Part shown: positions 12,401 through 25,700 of the stretch, one piece after another
Position numbering within the stretch: position 1 is the stretch's first letter
Layout of the letters: the number at the start of each line of letters is the position of its first letter
DNA from: Petrosia ficiformis
Taxonomy: Eukaryota; Porifera; Demospongiae; Haplosclerida; Petrosiidae
Assembly: GCA_947044365.1 (NCBI GenBank)
Contig: OX345636.1
Location: 25,471,466-25,535,465, forward strand
Length of the DNA: 64,000 bases
Direction of reading: 5' to 3'
Made by a program: the position numbers and the translations under genes
Notes under the pieces: model-generated
Database searches by the model: none
The model's input: only the letters and a program-made list of their open reading frames with translations
What the model was told of the DNA's origin: nothing

Positions 12401-15400
12401 TAAGTATTCAATTTACTTAATCTAATGTTCTACCATGACTAGATTGAATTGACCAATCAGATTGCTTACATGTATAATGAGGTTTCTAAATGTGTTATCA
12501 AACTTCCCAGTTTTTACCAGGAGGTTTGATAACATGTTATTAAACCTCCCGTTAAAATGTTCCCGTCATTGATTGAAATGAAATTCAAGTTAGTGCTGGG
12601 CGATATTACAATTTTTATATCAATATACGATATGAACAAAATATCATAATATATCGATATATTGCGAACGTTTGACCTCCAGCTCCACCCACAATTATAA
12701 CTATATACAGAACACAACAGAGAGTTTATTTTACAGGTTTGTACTATGATGGAAAGAGCATATGATAATATTATTATTGTTGTTACATTCAAAAAATTAA
12801 TAAATTTTATAAGTTCTTGGCCAAAAACACCAACATATTGATTGACCTTCTTTGGTTTCAGGGAACTGTGTTTCTTAGACACAATGAATGCTGGTGCACT
12901 AAAAAGTCTCTCTGAGGCAGAACTTGAAGCACAGATAAACAAATACTTGATTAATCTACATGTTGGTAACTTCCACTTGTGTAATTGTGCATACACATAC
13001 TGCAAATATTCAATTATAGAAAAGGTCGATATATTGACAATTATTGTAATTATATCGATGCTTTGCTAATATCGAGATATATCGATATATCGATATATTG
13101 CCCAGCACTAATTCAAGTTACATAGTTTTCACCTTTAATGTTTTCCTTTAGCATTTTCTTGACTTCCATTCTTCTTTGCTAGTGATTCATACTCATTTTC
13201 TTTTACATTTTTCTTTCTTCTCTTCACTGACTGGTAATCTATCTTATTCGAAAGGTTTAAACATTCCTTCCAGGAACTGTTCTCCAAGGCAGTTCATTTG
13301 CTTTAGTGTTCCTAATAACGAAGAGTGACTTTCACTCATGGAATTGCTTTAATAGTACCATACCACATGCAGCAACATTTCCTTCGTATACATTCTTCTC
13401 AGGTGTTTTCGCCTTACTGTTCACAGAGATAGCAAAGTTGAGCATTGTGGTTCAACAATTGATTTGAATTTTTATAACTCACAGTTACCGTTTCACAACT
13501 TTAAGATGAAACGAGGGCAATAACGAGAGTAAATATGGACACACAAAACACAAGTGATCCTGTTTCATGGCTGTCGCTAGCCAAGAAACACTTCAAACCA
13601 AAAACAATCGAGGTAATGGTTGCTACTACACTACCATTGATGCAAGATAGAAAGCTACCTAGCTCCACCTACAGGTATGTGCATGCATCATGTACTAAAC
13701 ACGTGGTAGAGGCGATTCAATAGTCAATACGTTTTCACACGGAGACTTTAGAGGTAGACTTGAGAACTTCTTCATTGTTTGAGAATTAGATGTAAGATAT
13801 AATTATATACAAATTATACGTTTCATTGATATCCTTATTTTGTCTTTTAGGATATCAAGTTATAACAGTTTTAATTAATGCCGTTTTTCAAATTTATTTA
13901 TCTATTCCATGTATATAACAAAAGCATTGTTTGTTTCATACACAAACTTTATTATATTTTGAAAATAATTGTAGTGCTTTGTATTACTTTGCCATGTAGG
14001 TGAGGGTCCCGTCCCGACGGCGCTCGTTCATGACATAATTAGCACCTTTTGTAGAATCTAGATTGGTGCAGATCTTCCAGTGACGATCCACATCTAGTTT
14101 CTTCATCTCCTAGGTGGTTAATACTTGTGAGATGTTGAGCATATCTGTTCAACTAGGTCAGAGATAGACAGTTTGACCCACATGTAATTTCTTAACTACA
14201 ACACTACACGTTTGTACATTAGATTATGTACACCACCACCACCCATCCACCCCCCTCCCAGTGATGGGCGACACAAATTTTTTTTGACTCGATACAATAC
14301 TGATTACCTAGTATCGGTAGTATCGATTACATGTACTTATTTCATTACTGCCCCTCCCACTAATGTGGGTGGGAGTTTGTGGCTAAGAATGATATGAGTT
14401 ACACTTTATTTAGAAAATGTAACATGTCCACATTCTTGGACTTGATCCTGTTCCTTTGCGGGAGGTTATTTTGCCAGCCTTGGTAAAAAGCCTCTGAGTA
14501 CACAGAGGTAGCCAGGATTGCTAAGTATTTCTTGGCATGTGAAGCCAACGAGGGGAAAGACTTTTCATTAGCCACCCACCACTTCAAGGGCTCCTCCTTC
14601 CTGGCAAGGTTTGGTTGGTCAAGGTACATCCTTAGGACTATCAGTGAATCTGATGTAGATGGTCTAGACTGTGAAGCCGCCACAGATTGATCAATCAATG
14701 TTCATAGTCCAGATGGCTCATCTGCTTTAGTTGTCGTGGATTCTGTAGTATTATTTGATGCAATGATTGATGCAACTTCTGATGTGAGACGTTGAACTGC
14801 TTGGCTACAACCAGATGCATTACCAAAGCCAACCTTCTTGAACCTTGGGTCCAGTAGTGTGCTCACTGTCAATGTTGGTAAACCTCAATATCATTATTTA
14901 TAGGCGTGTTGTCCAGGTGTCTTCATCATACACATTGACCCAAGCATCTGGTCTACTGCCTGTAAAAAATTGCAATAGGTCATGTTTTTTTTGCTAGATA
15001 CAAACTCTTCTAATTTTTGCAAATTTACTTGAGCAGTAGATGATCTTTCTGATCCTGGATAGCGTGTGATGATACGTTGATACCGGAGTTTCAAGTCATC
15101 ATTACCATAAAAGTACGGTAGCATATAATCATGATGTTCATGGTCACACATAGTGACATTTGTACTTCAGCTACAACTTCATTCATTGATCATATAAGCA
15201 CAATGTGCAATCATACTAAACTGTACTTTTGAAAATGGCACATAGCCAGTGTGATGATACAAATATACAGGAGATGGTAGGCCTGTGCCTATTATTCCAG
15301 AATAATTAAAAGAATAATAGGAGCTTCCCAGAATAAGAATAATTTCAGGAATAATCGGGTTAAAATAATTACAAGTTGCAAAAGGTGGCACATGTTGGAA

Positions 15401-17689
15401 AAATGGTCGACTGTGACAGCAGCTTTTCTTCATCTTGCAGTTCCAGTTCTCCTGAGACAGATAGTCATCGAGTCGATTAAGATGTCCTAAACCTTTAGAA
15501 ATCTCTAGGAAGCATAAAGGGCAACTGAATCCACCACTTACAATGTACATGTACATGTATGTGAGTTTTGGAAATAATCGGTGAATTCAAGAATAATAGG
15601 ATACTATTTTGGGAAATTCAAAATAGAATATTAGGCAATGTTTTGGGAATAATAGGCTCAGGCCTAGGAGATGGGAATGTACAATTTTCGAAGAACCCCA
15701 TCTAAGATGATTCCAAGATGTTCCTATGTTTTAGTTTAGTTAAGTCTCGTCTAATTTTCTCGAATTCTGCACGAAACAATTGAGGTAATGTAGTTTTCGA
15801 CCCACTTTTTAACAGAATTATGTCATTAGGATGAATCATGTTGGGAAGACTTGTGAAATTCTCCATTGGAGTTTCACAAATTATTAGCAAACTCCCAAAG
15901 TAAATGAATTTTATCTGTTTTATCTGAAAAAAAGTAAGATAGGGCGGAGTACAATTGTTTACGTACAACCTATTCATCTTTGATTTTGAAAGATGCTGTG
16001 ATTTCTAAACGTTCTGTGCTGATATTAATTGCAGTATGTCGTTCAGGAAACCCTATTGTACACAGCACATAGGACCCCAGCTTCCATTTGGAAGAAATGT
16101 AATAACATGGTACATGTACATTTCCTACACAATCATGACAATGAATTTGAAATATCTGGTATGTACATTGTACATGTATGTATATATATACCTACATGTA
16201 CATGTATGTACATTAATAAATTATGTATAACACTAACATTTGCGCTACTGCTCCAAATATCATAAGTGAACTAAAGTGATGACACTTGAGAAAGTTTTTT
16301 TCATTTCTATTCTTTAGTTGAAGATATATTTTTTTAACTAGACTCGATATACCGTATAGCCGGATATATTGGTGAAACAAAACATTTACATAATTAATTT
16401 TGATGGTATCTTATTAAAGTTTATGTGTAGGTGGGGTTTATTGAACACATGTACGTATACGTATGCAAGCATTTTCGATTAGACCAGCTGTATATGTGGC
16501 CATCATGTCTGCAAGAATGTATGGACGCCAATACTAGGGGATGAACTGGAGTGCAGAGACAATGATTTGATCGATATGCTGTAGCTGTGCTAAGGGAGAG
16601 GTGTTGTTGTTGGGCATCTACCTTGACTTCTGCTAACCTCTACGTATGTTATGGCACTGCTGGACCTTCTTGTTGACTTCCTTGAGCTCCTTTGCAGATA
16701 TAAGAGTACAGTCGTTCTCGTCAGGCAGTATCATTTCTCTCGTTCTACTCTTCAACATGCCGACGATCGCATGTGGTTTTGTACCATATTTTTTTTATTT
16801 TACGAATTTAAAATTGAGGAATTTAAGTTTACACCGCCAAACTGCCAAAGTTTTTTCTCTGCCAATATTTCCGGCTATACAGTATACATAGCTGAAGGTG
16901 GATGAACCCCAAAAGTTGACAAAAACCATCACACTCTACAACTCACAAAGGTTTAATATCAAGAGCGACTATATTAACTATTAAATTGATGATTCTCCTT
17001 GCTTGACCCTCTGCAGCACGAGTAGAAAACCAATCAAGACTGGTTTGTTTTCAGTTTGGAGGAATGGTACTGAGCAGAGTGTATACGAATATGATGAACT
17101 CTCCAATAGCCATGATTTTGAAACATGATTGTGCTGGTGTGAGCAAATATAAACTATTTTCACATGCATATAATGTAATACCTGTGGCTAATTTTAACGC
17201 AGGCAAATATTGTTCGTCGATTTAATGGTATTAATTTCAAAGCCTTCAGAAAAATATGTTATATGGATCTACTTTTAAAAAACTGATTTACAAGTGCTTG
17301 CTTTCTAAGAATCAATTCCAGTTATTTTGTATATGAAACTACTAATGGGAAGAGTGATCATGTGTTTACACTTTCATGTTAGCAGTCCTATTTGAAGGAA
17401 AGGACGCCTTTCAGCAAAATGTGGTTTCAATCAATAAATCCTCACTGTTGAGCCAGTTTGTACAGGTAGCTAATGACATTTGGTATCTATATGTAAGAAG
17501 AGTTATCATTAAAATTCATATGTACATGTACATATACATGTACATGTGCATACATTGGCTTTTTGTACAAATTGCTGGAATAGCGAACATTTAAGTGTAC
17601 ATTACAACATTTGATTGATATTGATGTGCTGGAAAATGTCCTCCTAGAAATATACATGTATATGATCAACTACATGTACTTTTAATTTA

Positions 17690-17747
<58 letters not shown>

Positions 17748-20700
17748 ACGAGAGTGCCAATCCAATGGATGGAAAGCTATTCTTTTAACCTTAGAAATAG
17801 GCTATAGAGGCTATATAAATAATAATGTTTTACGTGTACTTCAGCAGTTGGGTTTGTCGAGGTCAGAGTGTCGTTCCACTCTTAAAAGCTGTAGCCAAGT
17901 GGCATTGCGCTGCAGCTATGTGATTTATTTAAATAGAAATAAAGCCATATGGCATACCATGCCTTATATATCCAGACTGGAGTGATTTATTGGATCACTA
18001 TAATTATTTTTGTAAGCTATATATATATATAATTATATATATAATTTATTTTTTTATTTTAAATTTAATCCCCATGCCAGGTCTGCTATTTTTTCCAGGC
18101 GACCTCGCCTACTGCCTAGCATTTTAAATTGTCCAGGTCAGAGGTCGAAACAATTTTCTATGTGATGATGGCATTAGGTATCCTGCTGATGACTGGCCAA
18201 TTAATCTTTGTGTGTACATGTATGAGTGTTTGTGTAATGTACAATATATGTTTTGTTTGTTTTTGAGCTAATAACTATTAAACTGCACATGGCCATGGGC
18301 CGTCGCAGGGTTATTAGCTCTTTTTCAGCAAGTCTTGCTGATTATCTTTCCTCCCTTTTTCTCTCTCTCCCTCTCTCCCTCCCTTCTTCCCTCTAATCTT
18401 TTGTACTATACTCCATTCTTTTAATAGGTAGGAGTTGAGCAGATGTGGTCAAAAGCTCAGTCATTGGATCCTTACAGTAAACAAATATTAGCACCATTAG
18501 GAACATATTTCCCTTTTCCTATTCACTGCCCAAAACTGGACTCATACCTCAGAAGGTGAGAGGTTATGTATATGTACATGTACAGCATATCATAATAATT
18601 ATACATACAACAATTAAAATTGAGTCTAATATAACAACAGTTCCAATTATCATGCTTATTGCTTACATGTATATGATATTGTAAATCTAAACTGAAAAAA
18701 AATGAATGCACTCACAGTGCAGAACCCTTGCCACCAGTATGATTGGGAACACGAATGACTACTGACAAGCAGTCTATACTTGACTGTAGTAATGATTATT
18801 ATACTGAGATTATACATGTAATTATTATATACTTATATGTGTGTGTGCGTGTGTGTGTGTTACAACTTACACTCCAGTCCTAGCAAGAGTACATAATTCC
18901 TAGTATAAGAAGTGCAATACTTAAAATCATTTATCAAACAGTTTTGTGGCTTCAATCACATACATGAAATGAATAAGTGGAGCTAGAAATTGACAGTTTT
19001 GACAGAAAGCTTAGAGCCAGCTCAAAGTTGTAGCAGCTACTACTTCAACTGTACTTGATTTCAAGTTATGATTCAACATTGATAGCCTTCAAACAAGATG
19101 AGTTGTGTTTCGGTGAACTATTTTTCTACCAGACGTCTTCTGAAAGTTGTGAGACAGCAATTGTGAGTTACAAAAATTGTCATAACTTTAAAATAGAAAG
19201 GTTTTAGCAAAAGTGTTGTTACTTTTGACCCTTGTGATTTGAAGTCTGCTGATAGTATTTTCAAAGTGCTAATGTTCATAGGTTCACTAGAATGTTGGGA
19301 AGACACACATACAGACACTGGGATTACAGTAGCCCTCCGCTCCACCTATGCAGGCAAGATGCAAACAAGATCAATTTTGTACACGAGCAACAAATTAAAT
19401 TAACAACTTCACATACACATGTACATTACCCCGGCCTCACCTACTGCCTAGTATTAAGTTAGCCTGTTCTCACTGGCGTATGAGATGTTTGATTCGGACC
19501 CTGCCAGCTGAGCTGCCTTGGTAGCTCAGTTGGTAGAGCATCTGTCTGGAATACAGAGTGTCGTGGGTTCGAATCCCACCTGAAGCAACTCTCATTTTTT
19601 ATTTTTCCATTGCCTCAGGTGTCTTTCTTTCTTTCTTTCTTTGATAACATCATGTATACATGCTTAGGTTTGGTGTTGGTGTCTTTGGTGGTTTCATTAC
19701 CCCGGCCTCACCTACTGCCTAGTATTAAGTTAGCCTGTTCTCACTGGCGTATGAGATGTTTGATTCGGACCCTGCCAGCTGAGCTGCCTTGGTAGCTCAG
19801 TTGGTAGAGCATCTGTCTGGAATACAGAGTGTCGTGGGTTCGAATCCCACCTGAGGCAACTCTCATTTTTCATTTTTCCATTGCCTCAGGTGTCTTTCTT
19901 TCTTTCTTTCTTTGATAACATCATGTACATATATATATACTATATACATGTAGTATGATGGTGACATCATCCCTTTGATGTGGTGAGTTCTGTATATTGT
20001 ATATAGAACTTCCATGTGCACACTATGCAGGAGATGTCACCATCATACAATATATTGTACATGTATATAGTATGCTAATAGGCCTATATACTGCATATAG
20101 GACCCTCGTTTTGTGTCCTCAGATGTGATATAGCCCTCACAGGCTCAGGCTATATCACATCCTCAGACACAAAACTCAGGTCCTATATTTTGTATATAGG
20201 ACTTATTAACATATATGTACTACATATGGCTACCCTTAACTCTAATAAAACTTACGGAAGTTAATTTAATTTTTTGGCCCTGGTACAATCATGACCTTCT
20301 TTTTGGTTAATTGTTTAATTATTGTTTATATTTCCAGAGAACCTGAATTAAAAGGTAGAGGTATCACAGGTGGTATAAGAGGACCAGCTCTTCCTAATGA
20401 GCTGTTCTGGTCAGAATGGCAATCTCTGAAAGACATAATTTCACCTGAATTGAGAGATTTATTTAATAGGATATTTGTATTGGAACCTAGTCTTCGTATG
20501 TCATTAAGAGATCTTATACGACATCCGTGGATGACTGTCATTGATGGATTATCACCAGAAATTGTGCATGCTGAAATGAAACAGAGGTGTGTACTACTTA
20601 GATGTATAAAATATAGTACAGTAACATTTGAGAGTACATGTACATGTATACATGTATCTTAGAACTGAAAACAGAGTTTCATAGGGGATCTGCAGTATGT

Positions 20701-22724
20701 AGTCATCCTGTCTTGTGGGATTCTAACCCCAACCCCCAGGGACATCTGCAGTCTCTGATTGAGTTTATACTAGTGCTGGGACTTGATACTTGAAATATCG
20801 TAATCCTTATCGATATAGCACATTTAGCAATAATCAATATCGTGACCAGATATCGATTTGTATTTATGCACATGTGCATTCAGTACAAGGCATTTGTTTG
20901 TTTTTTTAAACATCCTACAAGTACATGTAGTAACTTAACCTACAACTGGTTTTATATTTTATACATGATACTCAAATTATCTATTTTCATGCCAATTAGT
21001 GGGAAGTCTTTCCTGTCAAGTAATTAATTATTTCCTCTGATATTATTGATAATCAATCGATATTGGGTGCACTAATAATCGATATTGGTGTCTCTACCGA
21101 TTCCCAGCACTGGTTTATACATACATGTACTTGTGTTTGTGGTGGGGGAGATTCCTGCCTTGCTACATGTGTATATGCATGCTTTCAGTTTTATAAACTT
21201 TGAACAAACAGTCTAGTAGAGGTAGTTCTGTCGCTATCAGCAGATGAAGGTTTACACAGTACATACAAAATCTTTCTAGTATTTGGTTATATTTAACCTT
21301 TAGAGCACTGATGTCACATATATGTGACATTTCACCCCTACGTGGTTCGCCATCTGTTCCTAGCAACACGAAGCTGTCCAAATGCTTGTAATTGGCGTCA
21401 GGCACAAGCTGATGAATGTGGGTAAAAAAGTTGATGGTTTTTCGGCCACCCTTTGGCCTAAATAATGACTACGGGGGGAATTTTAAAGGGGGTGTCCCCC
21501 CGTTAATGCGGGGGGATCAAAGGGGGTGCAGCCCCCTCGCTGCCGACGAATTTAGCTTTTTTTGACCCCGCCCACGCCCTCTGGTGGGTACCTGAGGCAT
21601 TTTCCTTGCTGTGAAACCTGAAATCGTGGGTGTAGCTGGTGCCAACATGCAGTGGGGTCATTTTGTTAGCCCCAGTTCCAGTCAAAAGAGGGAGAGCACT
21701 GCATTTGATTTGATCCTACGATGCGCTTGGGGACTTTCGAGTCCCGGTAAGCAAGGTGGTGGAAGTAGTAGTCCATGTTGGAAAAGGAGCCAAGTTTGGG
21801 GTAGAGAAAGAGTGGCCAAATTTTATGCAAGAGAGTCGCCAGTGTTGGGAATGGGAAGAAGTTTGAAAAACAGGCTCAGTGCTCTAAGGGTTAATGTAAC
21901 TCAAAAACAACTAAGTAATAATGAAAAGTAGACCATGAAGCTTTTAATAAATGTAAATGATAAGTAATACTTCTATAATGTACTGGAAATTTGCAAACAT
22001 TTTAGGATGCATTTAGATTTCACGAAATCCCTCAGTTTACCATATTTAAGGTGTTCAATACATTTTTTCATGTAATTTCATTTTAGTCAGTCATGAACTA
22101 CACACAGTGAAAATTTCGCAATAGATAATACAGTGGTGTTGTTTTAGTAATGGCCAGTGGCATTGACCACTTTTAGTTATAGTTAACTAACACAACACTA
22201 AAATACATGTACTTGTTACATGTATATTGTCGTTTTGCATTTGAACCATTTAATATACATGTATTAAATAGCTCAAAATTGTATAATTACTATTTCGTTC
22301 CATTTACCAGATGTCCAGAAAGTGTTAGAATGTCTAAAGAAGCTAGTCCTAAAGTATTATCTTCAAAACTATTAGGTGGTGTGGATCAGGTCTGTTAACA
22401 AGTAATCTGTGTTGAATAGGTTGACAAAGTTTTGTTAAATCTTCAAACCTTCACCCTTGTCATGAAGTGTAGGTGGAAGTGTATAATAACAAGAATAAAA
22501 AACATTTTCAATGAAGATGTAGGGATGCTAAAACCCAAAAAGCATGTGAACAAGGTTGGGAGGCTAACATACGACCAAAAATTAAACAAACTATATCTAT
22601 ATACCCCTACACAAGCACTTACACTGGTATAAAGCAAAATACAAAGAGCTGTACTTATGTAGGGTTATATGGAAGTGATTTGTTTAATTTTTGGTCCTAT
22701 GTTAGCTGTACTCTCTGATGATAT

Positions 22725-22758
<34 letters not shown>

Positions 22759-25700
22759 TACTGCATTTTCTGGTTTTACGTGCATTTAGGATTCAATTAT
22801 GACAGAATGATTGCAATACATACATCCGGTGTGGTCTCAAATCTTCCTTTTGCAATACATACATCCAGTGTAGTCTCAAATCTTCCTTTTGCAATACATA
22901 CATCCGGTGTGGTCTCAAATCTTCCTTTTGCAATACATACATGTACATCCGGTGTGGTCTCAAATCTTCCTTTTGCAATACATACTTGATTCAGTGTGTC
23001 AGGTTTACATAGGACGGGATATCTAAACAGCTCGTGAAAAACAAAAACGAAACCAGTAACACGTAATTCTGCATTCACTTCAACACACTTTCCGAAAAGC
23101 ATGCGATGAAGCCCTTCTGATGTGACGCCACATTCATTTACATGTACTTCTTCAATTCTTATACAAGATACAAGATACATGTACATGTATAAAAATTGTA
23201 TATAGAGAAAAAAGTATCCCTATGACTGCTTTGTGATGTCCAGGCAGTCCAGCATTCAGTAATAATGGCTATTAAACTTTATGATGCCTATTATAAACAC
23301 ATCAGCCTATTATAGTTATTATTTTGATTATCTACTCTGTTTACCTTTTAAAGAACTTTGTAGAACTATATATTTCAGGTAGAATAGGTAGCTATTAGTT
23401 CCAGTTTCTACGTAAGCTACACAGCTTTCTTTCTGCTGGTCTGTAGAGCTTGAGTGTGCCGTTCTTTTACACGCCTAGCCCATTAATTGACCGAGCAACC
23501 CCCCCCCCCCCCCCCCCCCCACGGAATGACGTAACTTCCTTAACTAGATATACAACACATACTTGTCTACTAAACTGCCTCCTCCAGTGTATTAATAAAC
23601 CCAAAAGCATATGAAATGAATGCACTCACAGTGTAGAACCCTCACCACAAGTGTGATTTGGAAATAAAAATGACTACTGACTACTGACCCATGTTCATCT
23701 CTGCTACATGTACATGTACATGCATGCAGTGTTAAAACTCACTGATTTCTTTTTCCTTCCCTTCTTTAGGCAGTTCTTCGTGAAAGTCTTTCTGGTTCAG
23801 GACGAGAAGATGTAGAATTTCCTGAAGATTCTGAGGTGTGGGCCTGGTCAATAAATCTACAACATTTAGAGTCTATTCTACTGAATCTAGTTGGACAAGA
23901 TATACAAGTAATAATGCAAGTGTAATACACAAATTACATGTACAGTATATGTCAATAAAAAGTCACCCTACAGTAACAGTAATTAAACCTTGGCATGTGC
24001 CAGGGTTACAGTACTTGGTTTGTGTTTGTGTCTGTGTGTCTGTTACAACAGTTGCAGCCTCACCACTGAGCTATATCTTGAGATTTGCACACCAACGAGA
24101 TCCAAATGCTGCACTCCAGCTTTTTGACTCATGGATTTTTCTAAAAAATGTTTCGTTCGAGAGATATGGCAATTTTTACAACTCACCATTGCCGTTTCAT
24201 GACTTCTGGTAGCCAAAAAGGACATGAAAACATAACTTAACTTGTTCGAAGGTTATCACTGTTGAATCACATCTTGAAATCAAGTATAATTGAAGTAGTG
24301 GCTGCTACAACATCGAGATGGCTCTAAGCTTATAGCCATGACTGTCACTTTCTAGCTCCACCTATTTAATTTCATGCACGTGATTGAAGCCAAACTGACT
24401 TGCTGAGCTGTTGTTATAGAAATTATGTAGGAGTGGTATGGAGTGTAAGTTGAATACACTATATAACACACACATACATGCGCATATACATGTATCATAA
24501 TAATTATTATATCAAGTCAGTGTTGTTGTTCTTGTTTCCCCATCACACTTGTGGTGAGGATTCTGCACGCATTCATTTTTAGTTGTTTTGGATAACTGTA
24601 GAGAATTAATTATGAGAGCTCTAACTAGAGTTGTAATTATTTATGCCTCTAAACAGAGTGTAGTAGTGTGGTAAATGCCAGAAAATTAAATGTCCTTGTG
24701 GGCATTCCTTTGTATTGAGTAGCTTACATTCACTTCACAGAACATGTCATACACATGATCTTCACACATATTCATTTTGTTTGAACATCCCATTAAATAA
24801 TATTTAATATAACCTACACTGCTCCACGCCAAGGGTTTGGCACTACTGTGCTTTTCATTACCTTAGTTCTACTGTCAGTATAAGAAAGTAATTACTGTCT
24901 CATTACTGTGGTGTTCAATTGACATATATACCAATTACTGTTAAAACTACTGTTGAACTGCTGTAGTTTGAATATGAAACTACTGAGTAATTACTGTACT
25001 GTATGGTGGTGAGTTTATTGACTTACACATACATGTGTACTGTATCATTGATTTCCTGTACTAAACGATCAAATACACATGTAGCAAGCATTTACATGTA
25101 CGTACATGAACTGTACATGTGTACATTGTAATTTGTGTATAGAGTTTCACATAATATCTTTTGATGAAATCTATTTAACTCATATACATGCATCTTCCCT
25201 GCGGATATAGTATACTTAATGATTATCATTGTTTTGTATAGGAATTAATAATGGACATGCAGTTATCATGTGAGCTCATACGTAATATTCTAACACATCC
25301 AGTCAGTGAGGATCATAGAACTGTGTACCTGAGTAATATTATCAGGACAGAATGGATAGGTTAGTCTAGTAATAGTTGATATTTGAAGGGTGGAGAGCCA
25401 TACTGATCTAACCCACAAAACAGTAAGATAACTACAAGTAGATTGTGTAGATTAACATGAAAACTAGTGTTGTTTTAGTTAACTATAACTATCACCCCGT
25501 TATAGTATGACATTATGACTTTTAGTTAACTAAACTATAACTAAATTACAGGTCTACTGTAATACATGTAATTACATGTATAACTAACTAAAATGAAAAT
25601 TGGCCACTTTTAGTTAGTTAACTAAAACTAAAACCCTTTAGTAAGCCTAATATTATTTTAGTTAACTAAACTATAACTAAAAGTTTGATAAACTAGTCAT

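Larger units (their letters stand above)
19430..19930 (+). repeat. tandem duplication of a SINE-containing unit (period about 268 bp)
   Basis: The block starting CATTACCCCGGCCTCACCTACTGCC (19430) through the tRNA-like head, the TTTC run and GATAACATCATGTA is repeated almost identically from 19698. The copies differ by only a few bases (for example TGAAGC against TGAGGC in the acceptor stem), so the duplication is recent. Confidence 0.85.

Noticed and set aside
15179..15556. Cys-rich minus-strand frame with a finger-like FSCPLC motif
   Set aside because: It crosses the border of a hAT MITE with clear target duplications; the second ligand pair does not fit a known finger.
16646..16905. Two overlapping 80-codon frames in kinase intron 6
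   Set aside because: Inside the TIR-bounded element 16350-16884 and without any known domain.
19515..19858. Two functional tRNA-Ser(GGA) genes
   Set aside because: No long variable arm, embedded in a tandemly duplicated unit with a shared TTTC-tailed 3' part, and a truncated third copy elsewhere; SINE is the better explanation.
21503..21931. Frames of 60-106 codons around 21.5-21.9 kb, repeated near 60 kb
   Set aside because: They are readings of the piggyBac-type MITE; frames are broken differently in each copy.
22812..22985. CRISPR-like regular repeats
   Set aside because: The units are directly adjacent with no unique spacers, and the genome is eukaryotic; a minisatellite explains it.
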